NCBI GenBank assembly: GCA_002256425.1
Contig: NKIZ01000001.1
Location: 2,143,001-2,207,000 of the forward strand
Source of the DNA: Alphaproteobacteria bacterium PA2
GTDB lineage: Bacteria > Pseudomonadota > Alphaproteobacteria > Caulobacterales > Caulobacteraceae
Length of the DNA stretch: 64,000 nt
Direction: 5' to 3'
Program-made: the position numbers and the translations under genes
Notes under the pieces: model-generated
Seen by the model: the letters and a program-made list of their open reading frames with translations, nothing else
Databases searched by the model: none
What the model was told of the DNA's origin: nothing
Part shown: piece by piece, positions 11,445-20,605 of the stretch
How the letters are laid out: the number at the start of each line of letters is the position of its first letter
Numbering within the stretch: the stretch's first letter is position 1

Positions 11445-12881
11445 ATGACCATCAAATCCCGCCATGCCCTGGCGTCGCTCGCCCTTGCGTCCGGCGTCAT
11501 GCTGGCTGCCTCGCCATCTCTCGCCCAGACGGTCGCCAGCGGCTTTCAGAACCCGCCTGTCCCCAAAGAGCACGCCGCCTCCATAGAGGCCCAGGGCGGG
11601 CTCTATGAGGGGCCTGTGGCGGCTTATGTGGCCAAGGTGGGAGATCGGGTCGCCGCAGCCGCCGGGCGCGGCGGGCAGTGCGGCTTCCACGTGGTCAACA
11701 GCATGGTGGTCAACGCCTTCACCTCCCCGCCCGGCTGTCACGTCTACATCACCCGGGGCCTGCTCTCGGTGATCAACAGCGAGGCCGAGCTGGCGGGAAC
11801 CCTTGGTCACGAGATCGGCCATGTGAACGCCAACCACGCCGGCAAACGTCAGAACCGCACACTGGTGACCGGTCTGGGCGCCCTGGTCCTAGGCGCCGTG
11901 ACCAAGTCGGACCAGGTGGCGCAGATCGCCTCCCAGGTCGGCCAGCTGACCGTGCTCAGCTATTCGCGCAACCAGGAATACGAGGCCGACTCCCTGGGCG
12001 TTCAGTACCTGCCCAAGGCCGGCTACCCCGCCTCTGGTCTCACCGGAACCCTGCAGGCCATCCAGCGGGAAGACCAGCTGGAGGCCCGCCAGCGAGGCCA
12101 GGGCGACACCGCTGTTCCCGGCTGGCTGCGAACCCACCCCCTGACCTCTGACCGCATAGCCCGGACGGTCCAACTGGCCGCCAAGGCGCCCGCCGTAAAG
12201 CCGGGTATGGACGGCTATCTCATCGCCACAAATGGCATGCTCTATGGCGACGATCCGGCCCAGGGTTTCGTTGTGGGCAGGGCCTTCCTGCATCCCGAAC
12301 TGGGCTTCGGGTTTGAAGCGCCGACCGGCTTTACCCTGACCAATGGTCCTGCCGCCGTGACCATCGAAGGTCCGAACCGGTCCCGCGCCATCTTCGCCGC
12401 CGGCAAGATCGGCGGCGCCAGGCTGGAAGACTATGCCGTCAACCTGATGCGGCAGGCGGCCAACCAGACCCCGATATCCATGGGCCAGCCCCAGTCCACC
12501 AAGATCAACGGTGTGGACTCCGTAATGGTCCCGGCCCTGGCCCGGACAGCCAATGGCGATGTCGAGTTCGTGGTGGTCGTCTATGCGACGGGCGGCGAGA
12601 CTGGATACCAGTTCCTGGCCCAGGCCCCGGCGGGGACTGCCCGGGTCTTCGACCCCATGTTCAACTCCTTCCACAGGATCACGGCGGCCGAGGTCGCAAA
12701 GCTGCGCCCCCGCAGGATCGAACTGGTGACGGTCAAGGCCACCGACACGGTCGCCAGCCTGTCAGCCCGCATGGCCGTGGAGGGTTTTCAGCAGGAGACC
12801 TTCATGGCGATCAACGGCCTCGAGCCAGGGGCGGCGCTGAAGCCCGGGCGCAGGGTGAAGCTGGTTTCGGCGACGAAGTAG
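11445..12881 (+). CDS. Exported M48 metalloprotease with C-terminal LysM-like domain
   Basis: Zinc metalloprotease of 478 residues, predicted in the periplasm. It opens with a clear signal peptide (MTIKSRHALA... ending ASPSLAQT). The HEIGH zinc motif is near residue 122 and the third ligand lies in NQEYEADSLGVQYL. A middle domain of ~180 residues has no motif I recognise. The last ~50 residues (VKATDTVASLSARM ... INGLEPGAALKPGRRVKLV) look like a LysM fold. This layout resembles a BepA/LoiP-type envelope quality-control protease with a peptidoglycan-binding tail. It lies 36 bases after the hydrolase and may be cotranscribed. Confidence 0.9.
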   Translation: MTIKSRHALASLALASGVMLAASPSLAQTVASGFQNPPVPKEHAASIEAQGGLYEGPVAAYVAKVGDRVAAAAGRGGQCGFHVVNSMVVNAFTSPPGCHVYITRGLLSVINSEAELAGTLGHEIGHVNANHAGKRQNRTLVTGLGALVLGAVTKSDQVAQIASQVGQLTVLSYSRNQEYEADSLGVQYLPKAGYPASGLTGTLQAIQREDQLEARQRGQGDTAVPGWLRTHPLTSDRIARTVQLAAKAPAVKPGMDGYLIATNGMLYGDDPAQGFVVGRAFLHPELGFGFEAPTGFTLTNGPAAVTIEGPNRSRAIFAAGKIGGARLEDYAVNLMRQAANQTPISMGQPQSTKINGVDSVMVPALARTANGDVEFVVVVYATGGETGYQFLAQAPAGTARVFDPMFNSFHRITAAEVAKLRPRRIELVTVKATDTVASLSARMAVEGFQQETFMAINGLEPGAALKPGRRVKLVSATK

Positions 12882-12884
12882 GGA

Positions 12885-13745
12885 CTAGGCCGCCGCCTTC
12901 CGGCTCGCCGTCTCATAGCTGTCGTCCAGGAACTCTCGGATCCGCGGCATGACGTCCTCAGCCCGCGACACCAGGAACAGGTGCCCGCCGCCGGGGACGA
13001 TCTCCAGGGTCGCGTTGGGGATCAGGCCTTCCAGGATGCGGCCGTTGATGGCCGGAACGATCCGGTCGTCGTCGCCCATCATGATCAGGGTCGGGGCCTT
13101 CATCAGGGGCAGGAAGGGCACGCTGGTCCAGCCGGCCATGGCGCCCAGCTGGTAGAGATAGCCCGTCCGGGAGGGCGGAACGATCCGGCCGATGTGGTCG
13201 TCAGCCCCCAGGGTTTCGCCGCCATAGAGGGTCTGGAAGTTCTTCCGCATGAAGTCCGGGTCGATATAGCGCTGGGGATCGGCCATCTTGGACAGGGCCT
13301 TCATGTCGCCGGGCACCATGATCATGCCGGCCGAGGTGGCGGCCAGGATCAGGCGGCCGGTCCTGCGGGGATGCTGGAAGGCGAACTGCTGGGCCAGGCC
13401 CCCGCCCCAGGAGACCCCCATGACATCGACCTTGTCATAGCCCAGTTGGTCCAGGATCCGCGCAGCGGTCCAGGCCATGGTCCAGGGCCGGTAGGGCGCG
13501 CTGGGCTTGGGCGATCCGCCGACGCCGGGCATGTCGAAGGAGATCAGGTCCCGGTCGGTGAACCAGGCGGCCAGGGGCGCCATCAGTTCGATGCTGGCCC
13601 CAATGCCGTTGAAGAACAGTAGAGGGCGCTTGTTGCCAGCGCCCTTTTCTGTCGCCTTCCAGACGGCGACCCGCAGCTGGCGGCCGCCAGCCCGCATGAG
13701 CTGGATGAGAGCCCCGTTAGTGTCGTCCGTTGAGGTCTTGCTCAC
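12885..13745 (-). CDS. phaZ: Intracellular poly(3-hydroxyalkanoate) depolymerase, PhaZ-like
   Basis: Alpha/beta hydrolase of 286 residues, likely releasing hydroxy acids from stored polyester granules. It shows FFNGIGASIELMAPL, the nucleophile elbow VMGVSWGGGLAQQFA (Ser near 110), Asp in MMGDDDRIVP and His in VPGGGHLFL. These segments match the medium-chain-length PHA depolymerase of Pseudomonas, which has no signal peptide. It follows phaC by 14 bases in the same direction, the order known from Pseudomonas phaC1-phaZ. A generic esterase is the alternative, but the neighbourhood makes that unlikely. Confidence 0.88.
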   Translation of the reverse strand: MSKTSTDDTNGALIQLMRAGGRQLRVAVWKATEKGAGNKRPLLFFNGIGASIELMAPLAAWFTDRDLISFDMPGVGGSPKPSAPYRPWTMAWTAARILDQLGYDKVDVMGVSWGGGLAQQFAFQHPRRTGRLILAATSAGMIMVPGDMKALSKMADPQRYIDPDFMRKNFQTLYGGETLGADDHIGRIVPPSRTGYLYQLGAMAGWTSVPFLPLMKAPTLIMMGDDDRIVPAINGRILEGLIPNATLEIVPGGGHLFLVSRAEDVMPRIREFLDDSYETASRKAAA

Positions 13746-13759
13746 GAGGCTCTCTCCGA

Positions 13760-15451
13760 TCAGCCGAAGGCGTATTGGCCCGGCGCGGGGCCGAGGGATT
13801 TGTAGGTCTTGTTGCCGGTCTGCTTGGGCGCGGCCTTGAGGTCCCCTGCCCGGTCACCCATCCACTCCACCCAGAAAGGCCACCAGGAGCCGGAATGTTC
13901 CTCAGCCGCGCCATTTAGCCAGGCGTCGATGTCGGCCGGCGGCCGGGTCTTGGAGTGGAAGTATTTCGACTTGGGATTGCCGGGCGGGTTCAGCAGGGCC
14001 TGGATGTGGCCCGACTGGGACAGGACGAATTCCACATTCTCCGAGCCAATCAGCTGGGTGGTGCGGTAGCAAGCCTTCCACGGGGTGATGTGGTCGGTGA
14101 CGCCTGCGACGATGAAGACGTCGTTCTTGACGGCCTTCAGGTCCACCATATGCCCCGCCAGCTCAGCCTCACCGGGATTGCGGAAGGGCTGGGTCTCATA
14201 GACGCCCATATAGTCTGAATGCAGGGTCGCGGTCAGATTGGTCGCGTCATTGTTCCAGAACAGGATGTCGAAGGGCGCCGGGGCCTCGCCGTGCAGGTAG
14301 TTGTTGATGACATAGTTCCAGACCAGGTCATTGGGACGCAGCCAGGCGAAGGTCCGCGACAGGGACGAGCCCTCGAGAATGCCCTTCTTGGCGGAACGTC
14401 GGCGGGCCATTTCAATGCCGTGCTTTGAGACAAGGGCGCCGCTCTCGCTGTCGCCTGCATCGGGATCCAGCACGCAGACCATCAGGGAGACGGCGTTGAT
14501 CCGCTCATCTCCCCGGGCGGCCAGCTTGGACAACAGGGTCGCGGTGGTGATACCGCCTGAGCAGGCGCCCGTCACATTGACCTTGTCGGACTTGGTGACC
14601 TTGGCGATGACGTCGGTGGCTTCGATCAGGGAGTCCACATAGTGGCCCAGCCCCCAGGCGGCGTGTTCCTTTGACGGATTGCGCCAGCTGACCAGGAAGA
14701 CCGTGAAGCCGTGGGCCACCAGATAGCGGACCATGCTCTTGTCCGGGGACAGGTCGTTCACATAGGCCTTGTTGATCTGGGGCGGGATGATCATCAGCGG
14801 GATTTCCCGGACCTGCTCGGTCGACGGGGCGTACTGGATCAGCTCCATGATCTCGGTGCGATAGATGACATCGCCGGGGCTGGTGGCCAGGTTCTCGCCG
14901 ACCTTGAAGGGCCGCTTGTCCACCTGGCTGACAATCCCGTCATTCTTGGTCATGTCCTCATAGGCGTTCTGCAGGCCCTTGATCAGGGACACGCCGCCGG
15001 TCTCGAAGGCCTTCTTCATGGCCGAGGGATTGCCGATCAGAGTGTTGGTCGGGGCCACGGAATCCATGACCATGCCGGTGATGAAGGAGGCCCGCGCGCG
15101 CTCCAGGTCATCGAACTCGACGTCCTGGATCCAGGCATTCATGCCCTTCTGGGCCGCCAGATAGTATTGCATGGCGCCCTTGTAGAAGGGGTTGGTCCGC
15201 CAGGCCGGGTCCATGAACCGCTTGTCCTTGGGAGACGGCGCCAGCTCGGACTTCTGGGTCACGATGTCGGCCACATCAGATCCGAAAGCCTTCAGGTGCT
15301 TCAGGGTCTTGGCGGGCCGACCTGCGGTCTCGCGCAGCATGACCGCCACAGCGCCCATCAAGTCTTCGCGGGCAATGCCGATCATCGGATTGAGGCCGCT
15401 GGTGTTCTCGGTGGCGCCGCCGCCCTCGAGGCGAATTCCGGGCTTGGTCAT
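13760..15451 (-). CDS. phaC: Class II-like poly(3-hydroxyalkanoate) synthase PhaC
   Basis: Polymerises hydroxyacyl-CoA into storage polyester on granule surfaces. The 563 residues contain the lipase-like box GACSGGITTA with its catalytic cysteine near 296, aspartate in TDHITPWKAC near 452 and histidine in QSGHIQALLNPPGNPKS near 480. The segments NPMIGIAREDL, DPAWRTNPFYKG, QYAPSTEQV, PPQINKAYVNDLSPDKS and LRPNDLVWNY closely resemble Pseudomonas PhaC1/PhaC2, more so than the class I PhaC usual in alphaproteobacteria. Length and lack of PhaE also fit class II. The divergent TetR gene is its likely regulator. Confidence 0.94.
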   Translation of the reverse strand: MTKPGIRLEGGGATENTSGLNPMIGIAREDLMGAVAVMLRETAGRPAKTLKHLKAFGSDVADIVTQKSELAPSPKDKRFMDPAWRTNPFYKGAMQYYLAAQKGMNAWIQDVEFDDLERARASFITGMVMDSVAPTNTLIGNPSAMKKAFETGGVSLIKGLQNAYEDMTKNDGIVSQVDKRPFKVGENLATSPGDVIYRTEIMELIQYAPSTEQVREIPLMIIPPQINKAYVNDLSPDKSMVRYLVAHGFTVFLVSWRNPSKEHAAWGLGHYVDSLIEATDVIAKVTKSDKVNVTGACSGGITTATLLSKLAARGDERINAVSLMVCVLDPDAGDSESGALVSKHGIEMARRRSAKKGILEGSSLSRTFAWLRPNDLVWNYVINNYLHGEAPAPFDILFWNNDATNLTATLHSDYMGVYETQPFRNPGEAELAGHMVDLKAVKNDVFIVAGVTDHITPWKACYRTTQLIGSENVEFVLSQSGHIQALLNPPGNPKSKYFHSKTRPPADIDAWLNGAAEEHSGSWWPFWVEWMGDRAGDLKAAPKQTGNKTYKSLGPAPGQYAFG

Positions 15452-15547
15452 TGTCGTCTCCCAAATGGCCAGATCATTCTCGTCTGGCTCTTACTGTAGT
15501 ACCTATGGTGCGGGCCATTCGCCGGGAGTCAATTGGGACGCGAAAAC

Positions 15548-16135
15548 ATGAAGACCCGGGACCGCATCCTCGCCGCCGCCCTCGACCTGTTCAATGCCGA
15601 AGGCGTTGGCGGTCAGTCGGCCCTGGATATCGCCACGGCCATGGGGATCAGCGCTGGTCATCTCTACTACCACTTCAAGGGCAAGCCCGAGATCCTGGCG
15701 GGATTGATGGCCCAGCACCGTCTGGAGGTCGACCTGGTGGCCGCGGCCCTCAGGGATGCGGCCAGCCGACCCGACCTCGACCTGGAGACCCTCTGGACCC
15801 ACGTCCATATCCTTGTGGAAGAGACCTGGGACGCCCGGTTCTTCTGGCGGGAACCTGCCCTTGCGGGCGCCATGCCGGACCTTGCCGAGGACGCCCGCCA
15901 CATTCTGAAGACCATCAGGTTCGCCGTGCGGGAGACCCTGGCCGTCCTGACGGACCGCAACCTCCTGCACGCCTCTCCCGAGATCCTCGACGGGTTCGCC
16001 GATCAGATCACCACCGGAATCGCCTTCCAGACCAGTGTCCTGACCCTGGAAGCGATGACCGGATCACCGCGCGAACTCATCGCCCGCGCGGCGGCCCAGA
16101 TCATGCTGCCCGTGGCCGGTCTGGCCCGGTCATAG
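15548..16135 (+). CDS. TetR-family regulator, PhaD-like
   Basis: DNA-binding regulator of 195 residues, probably controlling the pha genes. The N-terminal helix-turn-helix (KTRDRILAAALDLFNAEGVGGQSALDIA, then ISAGHLYYHFKGK) is almost the sequence pattern of Pseudomonas PhaD, an activator that responds to PHA intermediates. The C-terminal ligand domain has W-rich segments. ATG 15548 (MKTRDRIL) is the family start; an in-frame ATG at 15533 is possible. It is divergent from phaC, sharing a 96-base promoter region that holds a weak inverted repeat GCCAGA-N9-TCTGGC at 15468-15488. Confidence 0.87.
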   Translation: MKTRDRILAAALDLFNAEGVGGQSALDIATAMGISAGHLYYHFKGKPEILAGLMAQHRLEVDLVAAALRDAASRPDLDLETLWTHVHILVEETWDARFFWREPALAGAMPDLAEDARHILKTIRFAVRETLAVLTDRNLLHASPEILDGFADQITTGIAFQTSVLTLEAMTGSPRELIARAAAQIMLPVAGLARS

Positions 16136-16138
16136 GGC

Positions 16139-16642
16139 TCAGGCCTCTTCGGTCGCCTTGGCCGGCTTCTTGGCCTTCTCGGCCTTCAGGTCGGCGACTT
16201 CAGCGGCCAGGACTTCAACCTGCTTGGTCAGGCCTTCCACGGCCTGGCTCAGGGCGGCCATGTTGAAGGGGGCGAAGGTTTCACCCAGGGACTTCTTCAC
16301 ATCGTCCAGACGGGCGTCCAGAGCGGCGCGACGGGTCTCGGTGACATCCTTGGTCTTCTTGGTGATGTCCTCGACCATGTCGGCGACCTTCTTGCCGGCA
16401 GGGGCCTTGGAAATGCGGGCGCGGACGACGTCTTCGATCTTCTCACCCTTGGCGACCAGGTCGTCGAAGGAGTGGTTGGCCTTCTCGGCGAACTTCTCGG
16501 CAGCATCGGTGGCTTCGTCATAGGCGCGGCCATAGGCGCCAACGCCGGCCAGCCAGATCTTGCGGGCGATGTCGGGGTCGAAGAAGGTCTTCGGGGCGGT
16601 CTTTTCGGCCTTGGCGGCCTTTTCGGTCTTGGTCTTGGCCAT
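16139..16642 (-). CDS. Phasin, PhaI/PhaF-like granule protein
   Basis: Small amphipathic protein (167 aa) expected to coat PHA granules. It has a Lys/Ala-rich start, the phasin-like segment KIWLAGVGAYGRAYDEA, long charged helices with coiled-coil character, and a C-terminal heptad region (LTKQVEVLAAEVADLKAEKAKKPAK) like PhaI/PhaF oligomerisation helices. It has no cysteine and no signal peptide. It converges with the PhaD-like gene, 3 bases apart, and completes a four-gene pha locus. Confidence 0.9.
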   Translation of the reverse strand: MAKTKTEKAAKAEKTAPKTFFDPDIARKIWLAGVGAYGRAYDEATDAAEKFAEKANHSFDDLVAKGEKIEDVVRARISKAPAGKKVADMVEDITKKTKDVTETRRAALDARLDDVKKSLGETFAPFNMAALSQAVEGLTKQVEVLAAEVADLKAEKAKKPAKATEEA

Positions 16643-16829
16643 GGGATGTCTCCGTAAGATTGTGTGGCGCCCCGTCGGAGCGCGATGGACGGAGGGATAG
16701 GCCTGGTCTTTAGAAAAAGCATTCTAACGACGGCGGTGGGTAGATTCCGATCCTGAGAGCCCATCGGCAAGGTCTCTAGAAGTCTGCGGGCCAACGCAGC
16801 CTTGCGCTGCTCATTTCCGGAGACACCCC

Positions 16830-17477
16830 ATGTCAAACGACGCACATCTGAAGGATTCCGTCCTTGCCGAACTGCAGTGGGCGCCCGCTGTCAACGCCGC
16901 CCACATTGGCGTCACCGTCCACGACGGCGTCGTAACCCTGACCGGCCACGTGGAGACCTATGCCGAAAAGCACGCGGCCGAGGTCGCCGTCCGAAGCATC
17001 AAGGGCGTTCGCGCCATTGCCGAGGAGATCGAGGTCAAGCTGGCCTTTGACGTGAAGCGGTCGGACGAGGAGATCGCCGCCGCCGTGGTCATGCGCATGG
17101 CCTGGGATTCCACTCTGCCCAAGAACGCCATCAAGGCCACGGTCCAGAACGGCTGGGTCACCCTGACCGGCGATGTCGACTGGGGTTATCAGCACGAATC
17201 CGCGGGGCATGAGGTCCAGAAGCTCTGGGGCGTCGTCGGCGTCTCGAACAACATCAAGGTCAATCCGCGGGTGGACACCCAGTCCATCAGCAGTGACATC
17301 CAGCACGCCCTGCACCGGTCCTGGTTCGATCCCCAGCACATCAAGGTCACAGCCCGCGACGGCCGGGTGAAGCTGACCGGAACCGTTCACACCATCAGCG
17401 AGCGCCTGCTGGCCGCAAACACCGCCTGGTCGGCGCCGGGCGCCACAGACGTGGAAAACCATCTCGTCATCGCCTAG
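16830..17477 (+). CDS. Triple BON-domain protein
   Basis: Protein of 215 residues made of three consecutive BON modules (about residues 3-70, 77-145 and 148-215). Each ends with the typical V(T/K)LTG(H/D/T)V strand, for example DGVVTLTGHVETYAEK, NGWVTLTGDVDWGYQ and DGRVKLTGTVHTISE. BON domains bind phospholipid or surfaces in envelope or stress proteins such as OsmY, but no signal peptide is visible here, so it is probably cytoplasmic. A GGAGA lies 8 bases before the ATG. The gene stands alone between converging and codirectional neighbours. Confidence 0.9.
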   Translation: MSNDAHLKDSVLAELQWAPAVNAAHIGVTVHDGVVTLTGHVETYAEKHAAEVAVRSIKGVRAIAEEIEVKLAFDVKRSDEEIAAAVVMRMAWDSTLPKNAIKATVQNGWVTLTGDVDWGYQHESAGHEVQKLWGVVGVSNNIKVNPRVDTQSISSDIQHALHRSWFDPQHIKVTARDGRVKLTGTVHTISERLLAANTAWSAPGATDVENHLVIA

Positions 17478-17556
17478 CCCTCCTCCCCTGGACTTCTGGG
17501 CGGTCCTGCATGCGCGACTCTGATACCCTCCCGATCAGGATTGCGCAGGCGGTGGG

Positions 17557-18411
17557 ATGGAGACACTCTGGCCTCCACTTCAGAGTGGAACCGTTCAGAC
17601 CGTGCCCCCAACACCAGCCCAGCTTCGCGACAAGGCTTGGGCTGAGGTCGAAGACCTCGTCGAGCTTCAATTGAAGCCGCTTGGGGAGCTTGCCTTGGCC
17701 GCCCTGAGTTTGGGCCCAGGCGACAAGGTCGCGGACATTGGCTGTGGCGGCGGCAGAACCCTCAGCGCGATAGCCGAAGCCGTGGGGCCTGCAGGCACAG
17801 CGGTTGGCATTGACCAATCAGCGGCGATGGCAGAGCGAGCGCAAGCCCTCTGCAGCGGCCTTCCCCAGGTTCAAGTCATCTGCGCCGACGCCGGACGCTA
17901 TGAATTTCAAACCCGGGAATTCACAGCAGTCTATTCCCGCTTCGGCGTCATGTTCTTTGAGAAGCCCGCAGATGCCTTTGCCAACATACGTCGCGGCCTA
18001 AGCCCAGGCGGCCGGATGGCCTTTGTCTGTTGGCGGTCCATGCAGGAAAACGAACTGGACTATGCGCCCATCAAAGCCGCCGGCTCGGTTCTGCCACGCC
18101 ACCTGGTCGAAGCGGCAGGCGAGGCCCTTCCCTTCTCCCTGGCGCGCCGCGATACCATTGACGCAGTTCTGATCGCAGCTGGGTTCAGCCATTTGGAGAT
18201 CGAGCCCCGTGACCTAGCGGTCAGCAGCGGCGACCTCGGAGCCATGCTTGAAGTGAGCCTGAAGGTAGGATCCCTCGGTAGCCTGCTTCGAGAATACCCA
18301 GACTATGCCGAAGCCGCCCGTCCCCTCGTCGAAGCCATGCTGAAGACGAAGGCGGCTTCAGGCGGGGTCTATCTAAAGGCGGCTGTGTGGATCGTCATAG
18401 CAACCGCCTGA
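17557..18411 (+). CDS. Class I SAM-dependent methyltransferase
   Basis: Methyltransferase of 284 residues with the Rossmann motif I VADIGCGGGRTLSAIA (residues ~58-73), motif II acidic GIDQSAAMAERA, and YSRFGVMFFEKPADAFANIRRGLSPGGRMAFVCW read across motif IV and V positions. This pattern matches UbiE/MenG-like small-molecule methyltransferases. Substrate specificity cannot be deduced. Base use is slightly less GC-rich than neighbours but not strikingly so. ATG 17557 was accepted because it opens the frame; a later start near residue 17 would also keep the domain. Confidence 0.88.
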   Translation: METLWPPLQSGTVQTVPPTPAQLRDKAWAEVEDLVELQLKPLGELALAALSLGPGDKVADIGCGGGRTLSAIAEAVGPAGTAVGIDQSAAMAERAQALCSGLPQVQVICADAGRYEFQTREFTAVYSRFGVMFFEKPADAFANIRRGLSPGGRMAFVCWRSMQENELDYAPIKAAGSVLPRHLVEAAGEALPFSLARRDTIDAVLIAAGFSHLEIEPRDLAVSSGDLGAMLEVSLKVGSLGSLLREYPDYAEAARPLVEAMLKTKAASGGVYLKAAVWIVIATA

Positions 18412-18425
18412 GCGGCAGCGAAATC

Positions 18426-18554
18426 CTAGCCGTGAGGCGCGGGCACGCGATCACTGGCTGGGGGCGGGGTCAAACCGTCAGGGCACCAGTCCAGAACCCC
18501 GGAGCACCCACCCAGCAGGCTTGCCGTAACGACCAGGAAGATCAGTGATTTCAT
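18426..18554 (-). CDS. 42-residue predicted lipoprotein
   Basis: A very small gene that I translated by hand. It begins MKSLIFLVVTASLLGGCSG, a textbook lipoprotein signal with lipobox LLGGC (Cys17), followed by 25 residues rich in Pro and Asp with one more cysteine. The ATG at 18554 has AAGG eight bases upstream. It would be lipidated and anchored in the envelope, with a mature part too short for an enzyme. Small lipoproteins of this size are easily missed by gene finders. Function unknown. Confidence 0.62.
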   Translation of the reverse strand: MKSLIFLVVTASLLGGCSGVLDWCPDGLTPPPASDRVPAPHG

Positions 18555-18628
18555 TGGAAACACCTTTTGGTGACCGCATCACAGTCACTGCCAATCGTGG
18601 CTTGATTTTGGTGTTCCCGGGCGTGGAT

Positions 18629-19828
18629 CTAGTACAGCAGAAACTCCCGCCGCTCCTCGCGCCATGACTCTTCATCCGGCAGGGTCAGAGCATCGAGGTC
18701 TGCAGGCGTCGCAGCCGGATCGTCGACCCACTCCCGCAACAGCGGCCCGCCATTGATGACATCGATGGCCAGCTTGCCGATCTCGTACTCATAGGGGAAG
18801 TCCCGCCAGAGATCGTAGTCGGGATAGAGGTTGCGGATGGCCTTGAAGGCCAGGGTCTGGACCCGCCAGGGACGGAAGGCCTCATGATCGTATTGCGGAC
18901 CCTCCACGTGGATCTGCACTCCATGGCACAGCTTGCCCACATGCTTGTGGAAGGTGGGCTCGAACCAGATCGGGCGCAGGCGGCAACCTGCCAGCCATTG
19001 GGGCGCGGCCCGGTTCATTTCGGCGATCACGTCCACGGCGTTGATGTCAGGCGCCCCGAAGATCTCCAGCGGCCGGGTGGTGCCCCGACCTTCCGAAAGG
19101 GTTGCGCCTTCCACCATCACTGTCCCTGCATAGGCCCGCGCCATGGACAGGTTCGGGGCGTTCGGGCTGGGATTGACCCACTCCCGTTCTCCAAGGGGCC
19201 AGCCATAGCCGGGGGCGGCGTCTGGCGCCCAGCCTTCCATGGCGATCACCCGGTATTCCAGGTCCAGATTCAGAGTCTTGATGAACCAGCCGCCCAGTTC
19301 ACCGAGGGTCAGGCCATGGCGCATGGGCATGGGCCCAGCGCCGACAAAGCTTTCCCAGCCCTCCCGCAGACGCAGGCCTTCCACCGGCCGTCCTGCCGGG
19401 TTCGGCCGGTCCAGTACCCAGACCGCCTTGCCATGTTTCGCCGCCGCCTCGAGGACGTACCGCAGGGTGGTGATGAAGGTGTAGATCCGGCAGCCAAGGT
19501 CCTGGAGGTCCACCAGCAGGACGTCGAAACTGTCCATCATGGCGTCGGTCGGGCGGCGGACCTCGCCATAGAGGCTGAAGATCGGGATGCCGTAGGCCGG
19601 GTCAACGAAGTCGGGCGACTCCACCATATTGTCCTGCTTGTCCCCCCGCAGGCCATGCTGGGGCCCGAAAGCCGAGGTGAGTTTGACCTGCAGACTGGAG
19701 ACGGCGTCCAGGGCGTGGGTCAGATCGGTGGTGACCGAGGCCGGATGGCCGAGCAGGGCGACCCGGCGTCCGCCCAGGGCCGCCCGCAGTTCGCCGTCTT
19801 CGCAGAAACGATCCAGACCGAATTTCAT
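18629..19828 (-). CDS. DUF1343 protein, NamZ-like exo-beta-N-acetylmuramidase
   Basis: Family of glycosidases (DUF1343/NamZ) that release terminal N-acetylmuramic acid from peptidoglycan fragments, a step in cell-wall turnover. The 399 residues carry GHPASVTTDL, the FGPQHGLRGDKQDNMVES block, DLQDLGCRIYTF, VLDRPNPAGR and EGRGTTRPLEIFGAP, all typical of the family. No signal peptide is visible, so the enzyme may act in the cytoplasm or be exported by another route. The DOMON-like gene lies 3 bases upstream and is probably cotranscribed. Confidence 0.9.
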   Translation of the reverse strand: MKFGLDRFCEDGELRAALGGRRVALLGHPASVTTDLTHALDAVSSLQVKLTSAFGPQHGLRGDKQDNMVESPDFVDPAYGIPIFSLYGEVRRPTDAMMDSFDVLLVDLQDLGCRIYTFITTLRYVLEAAAKHGKAVWVLDRPNPAGRPVEGLRLREGWESFVGAGPMPMRHGLTLGELGGWFIKTLNLDLEYRVIAMEGWAPDAAPGYGWPLGEREWVNPSPNAPNLSMARAYAGTVMVEGATLSEGRGTTRPLEIFGAPDINAVDVIAEMNRAAPQWLAGCRLRPIWFEPTFHKHVGKLCHGVQIHVEGPQYDHEAFRPWRVQTLAFKAIRNLYPDYDLWRDFPYEYEIGKLAIDVINGGPLLREWVDDPAATPADLDALTLPDEESWREERREFLLY

Positions 19829-19831
19829 GGG

Positions 19832-20374
19832 TCAGCCTCCAGCCAGGGTCAGCGCAAAGGATAGCGGGTGATGGAAGTCGGGTTTGCCCGGCGGGTGGGC
19901 CGCCGCCCAGTACGAGCAGGTCCCATCCACGGATTCGATCACGGCGGACAGGGCCAGCCGCCAGTCGGTCCCGGCAAGATCAGGCAGGCTGAGACTGGCT
20001 ATCAGGATCAAGGCGTTCCCCTCATGAGCCACCGTCAGGTCAGGAAAAATATCGGCATCCGCCATGCCATTACGATAGTCGTCAAAACGATAGCTGGCCC
20101 AGCGGGTGGAGGGTGAGAAGTTGAACTCCAGATAGCCAGGCTCTCCGGCCGCCTGAACGAAGACTTCGAAACAGGTATGCCGCCAGAGTTCGTCGGTCCG
20201 CCTGGAGGGTTCAGGGTCTGGCAGAAGCAGGTCCGACGTCAGACCAAAGGCCCGATAGGTCAGATCGAGGCGCCCGCCACTTGATCGTGACACATCTACT
20301 TCAATGCCGGAAACCGGCAGGTCCTTGGCCGGGCTGAAGGGTTTGAGGGCGCAGGGCATGGCCTTGACTGCCAC
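19832..20374 (-). CDS. DOMON-like domain protein
   Basis: Soluble beta-sandwich protein of 180 residues. The segments RRTDELWRHTCFEVFVQ, GYLEFNFSPSTRWASYRFDDYR and CSYWAAAHPPGKPDFHHP characterise the DOMON-like group often annotated near DUF1343 genes. DOMON folds bind haem or sugars, but no binding residue assignment can be made. It has no signal peptide. Its stop lies 3 bases before the NamZ-like ATG, suggesting a functional pair. Confidence 0.83.
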   Translation of the reverse strand: MAVKAMPCALKPFSPAKDLPVSGIEVDVSRSSGGRLDLTYRAFGLTSDLLLPDPEPSRRTDELWRHTCFEVFVQAAGEPGYLEFNFSPSTRWASYRFDDYRNGMADADIFPDLTVAHEGNALILIASLSLPDLAGTDWRLALSAVIESVDGTCSYWAAAHPPGKPDFHHPLSFALTLAGG

Positions 20375-20605
20375 GGCCTCGAACCGCTAGCTAGACCCAT
20401 GTTCGTCCAACGGCCCCTCTTCAGCCTCTATTACGCCCGCTCCTAGAGCGGCGCGGACGAACCCTTGCGCCCCCTTTTCAAAGGTCGGCGCCCCAGGAAA
20501 TCCCAGGCATCCGGCCCCTTCCCTTCCGGAGACCTGCACATGCCCCTCGAAATTGCGCCGCCTGACGTGTTAGAGCCCGCGCCACCCGTCCAAGAGTCAC
20601 GCCTC

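Noticed and set aside
15468..15488. GCCAGA-N9-TCTGGC inverted repeat in the phaC/phaD promoter region as a firm operator
   Set aside because: Short arms and single occurrence; mentioned only as a weak candidate with the regulator.
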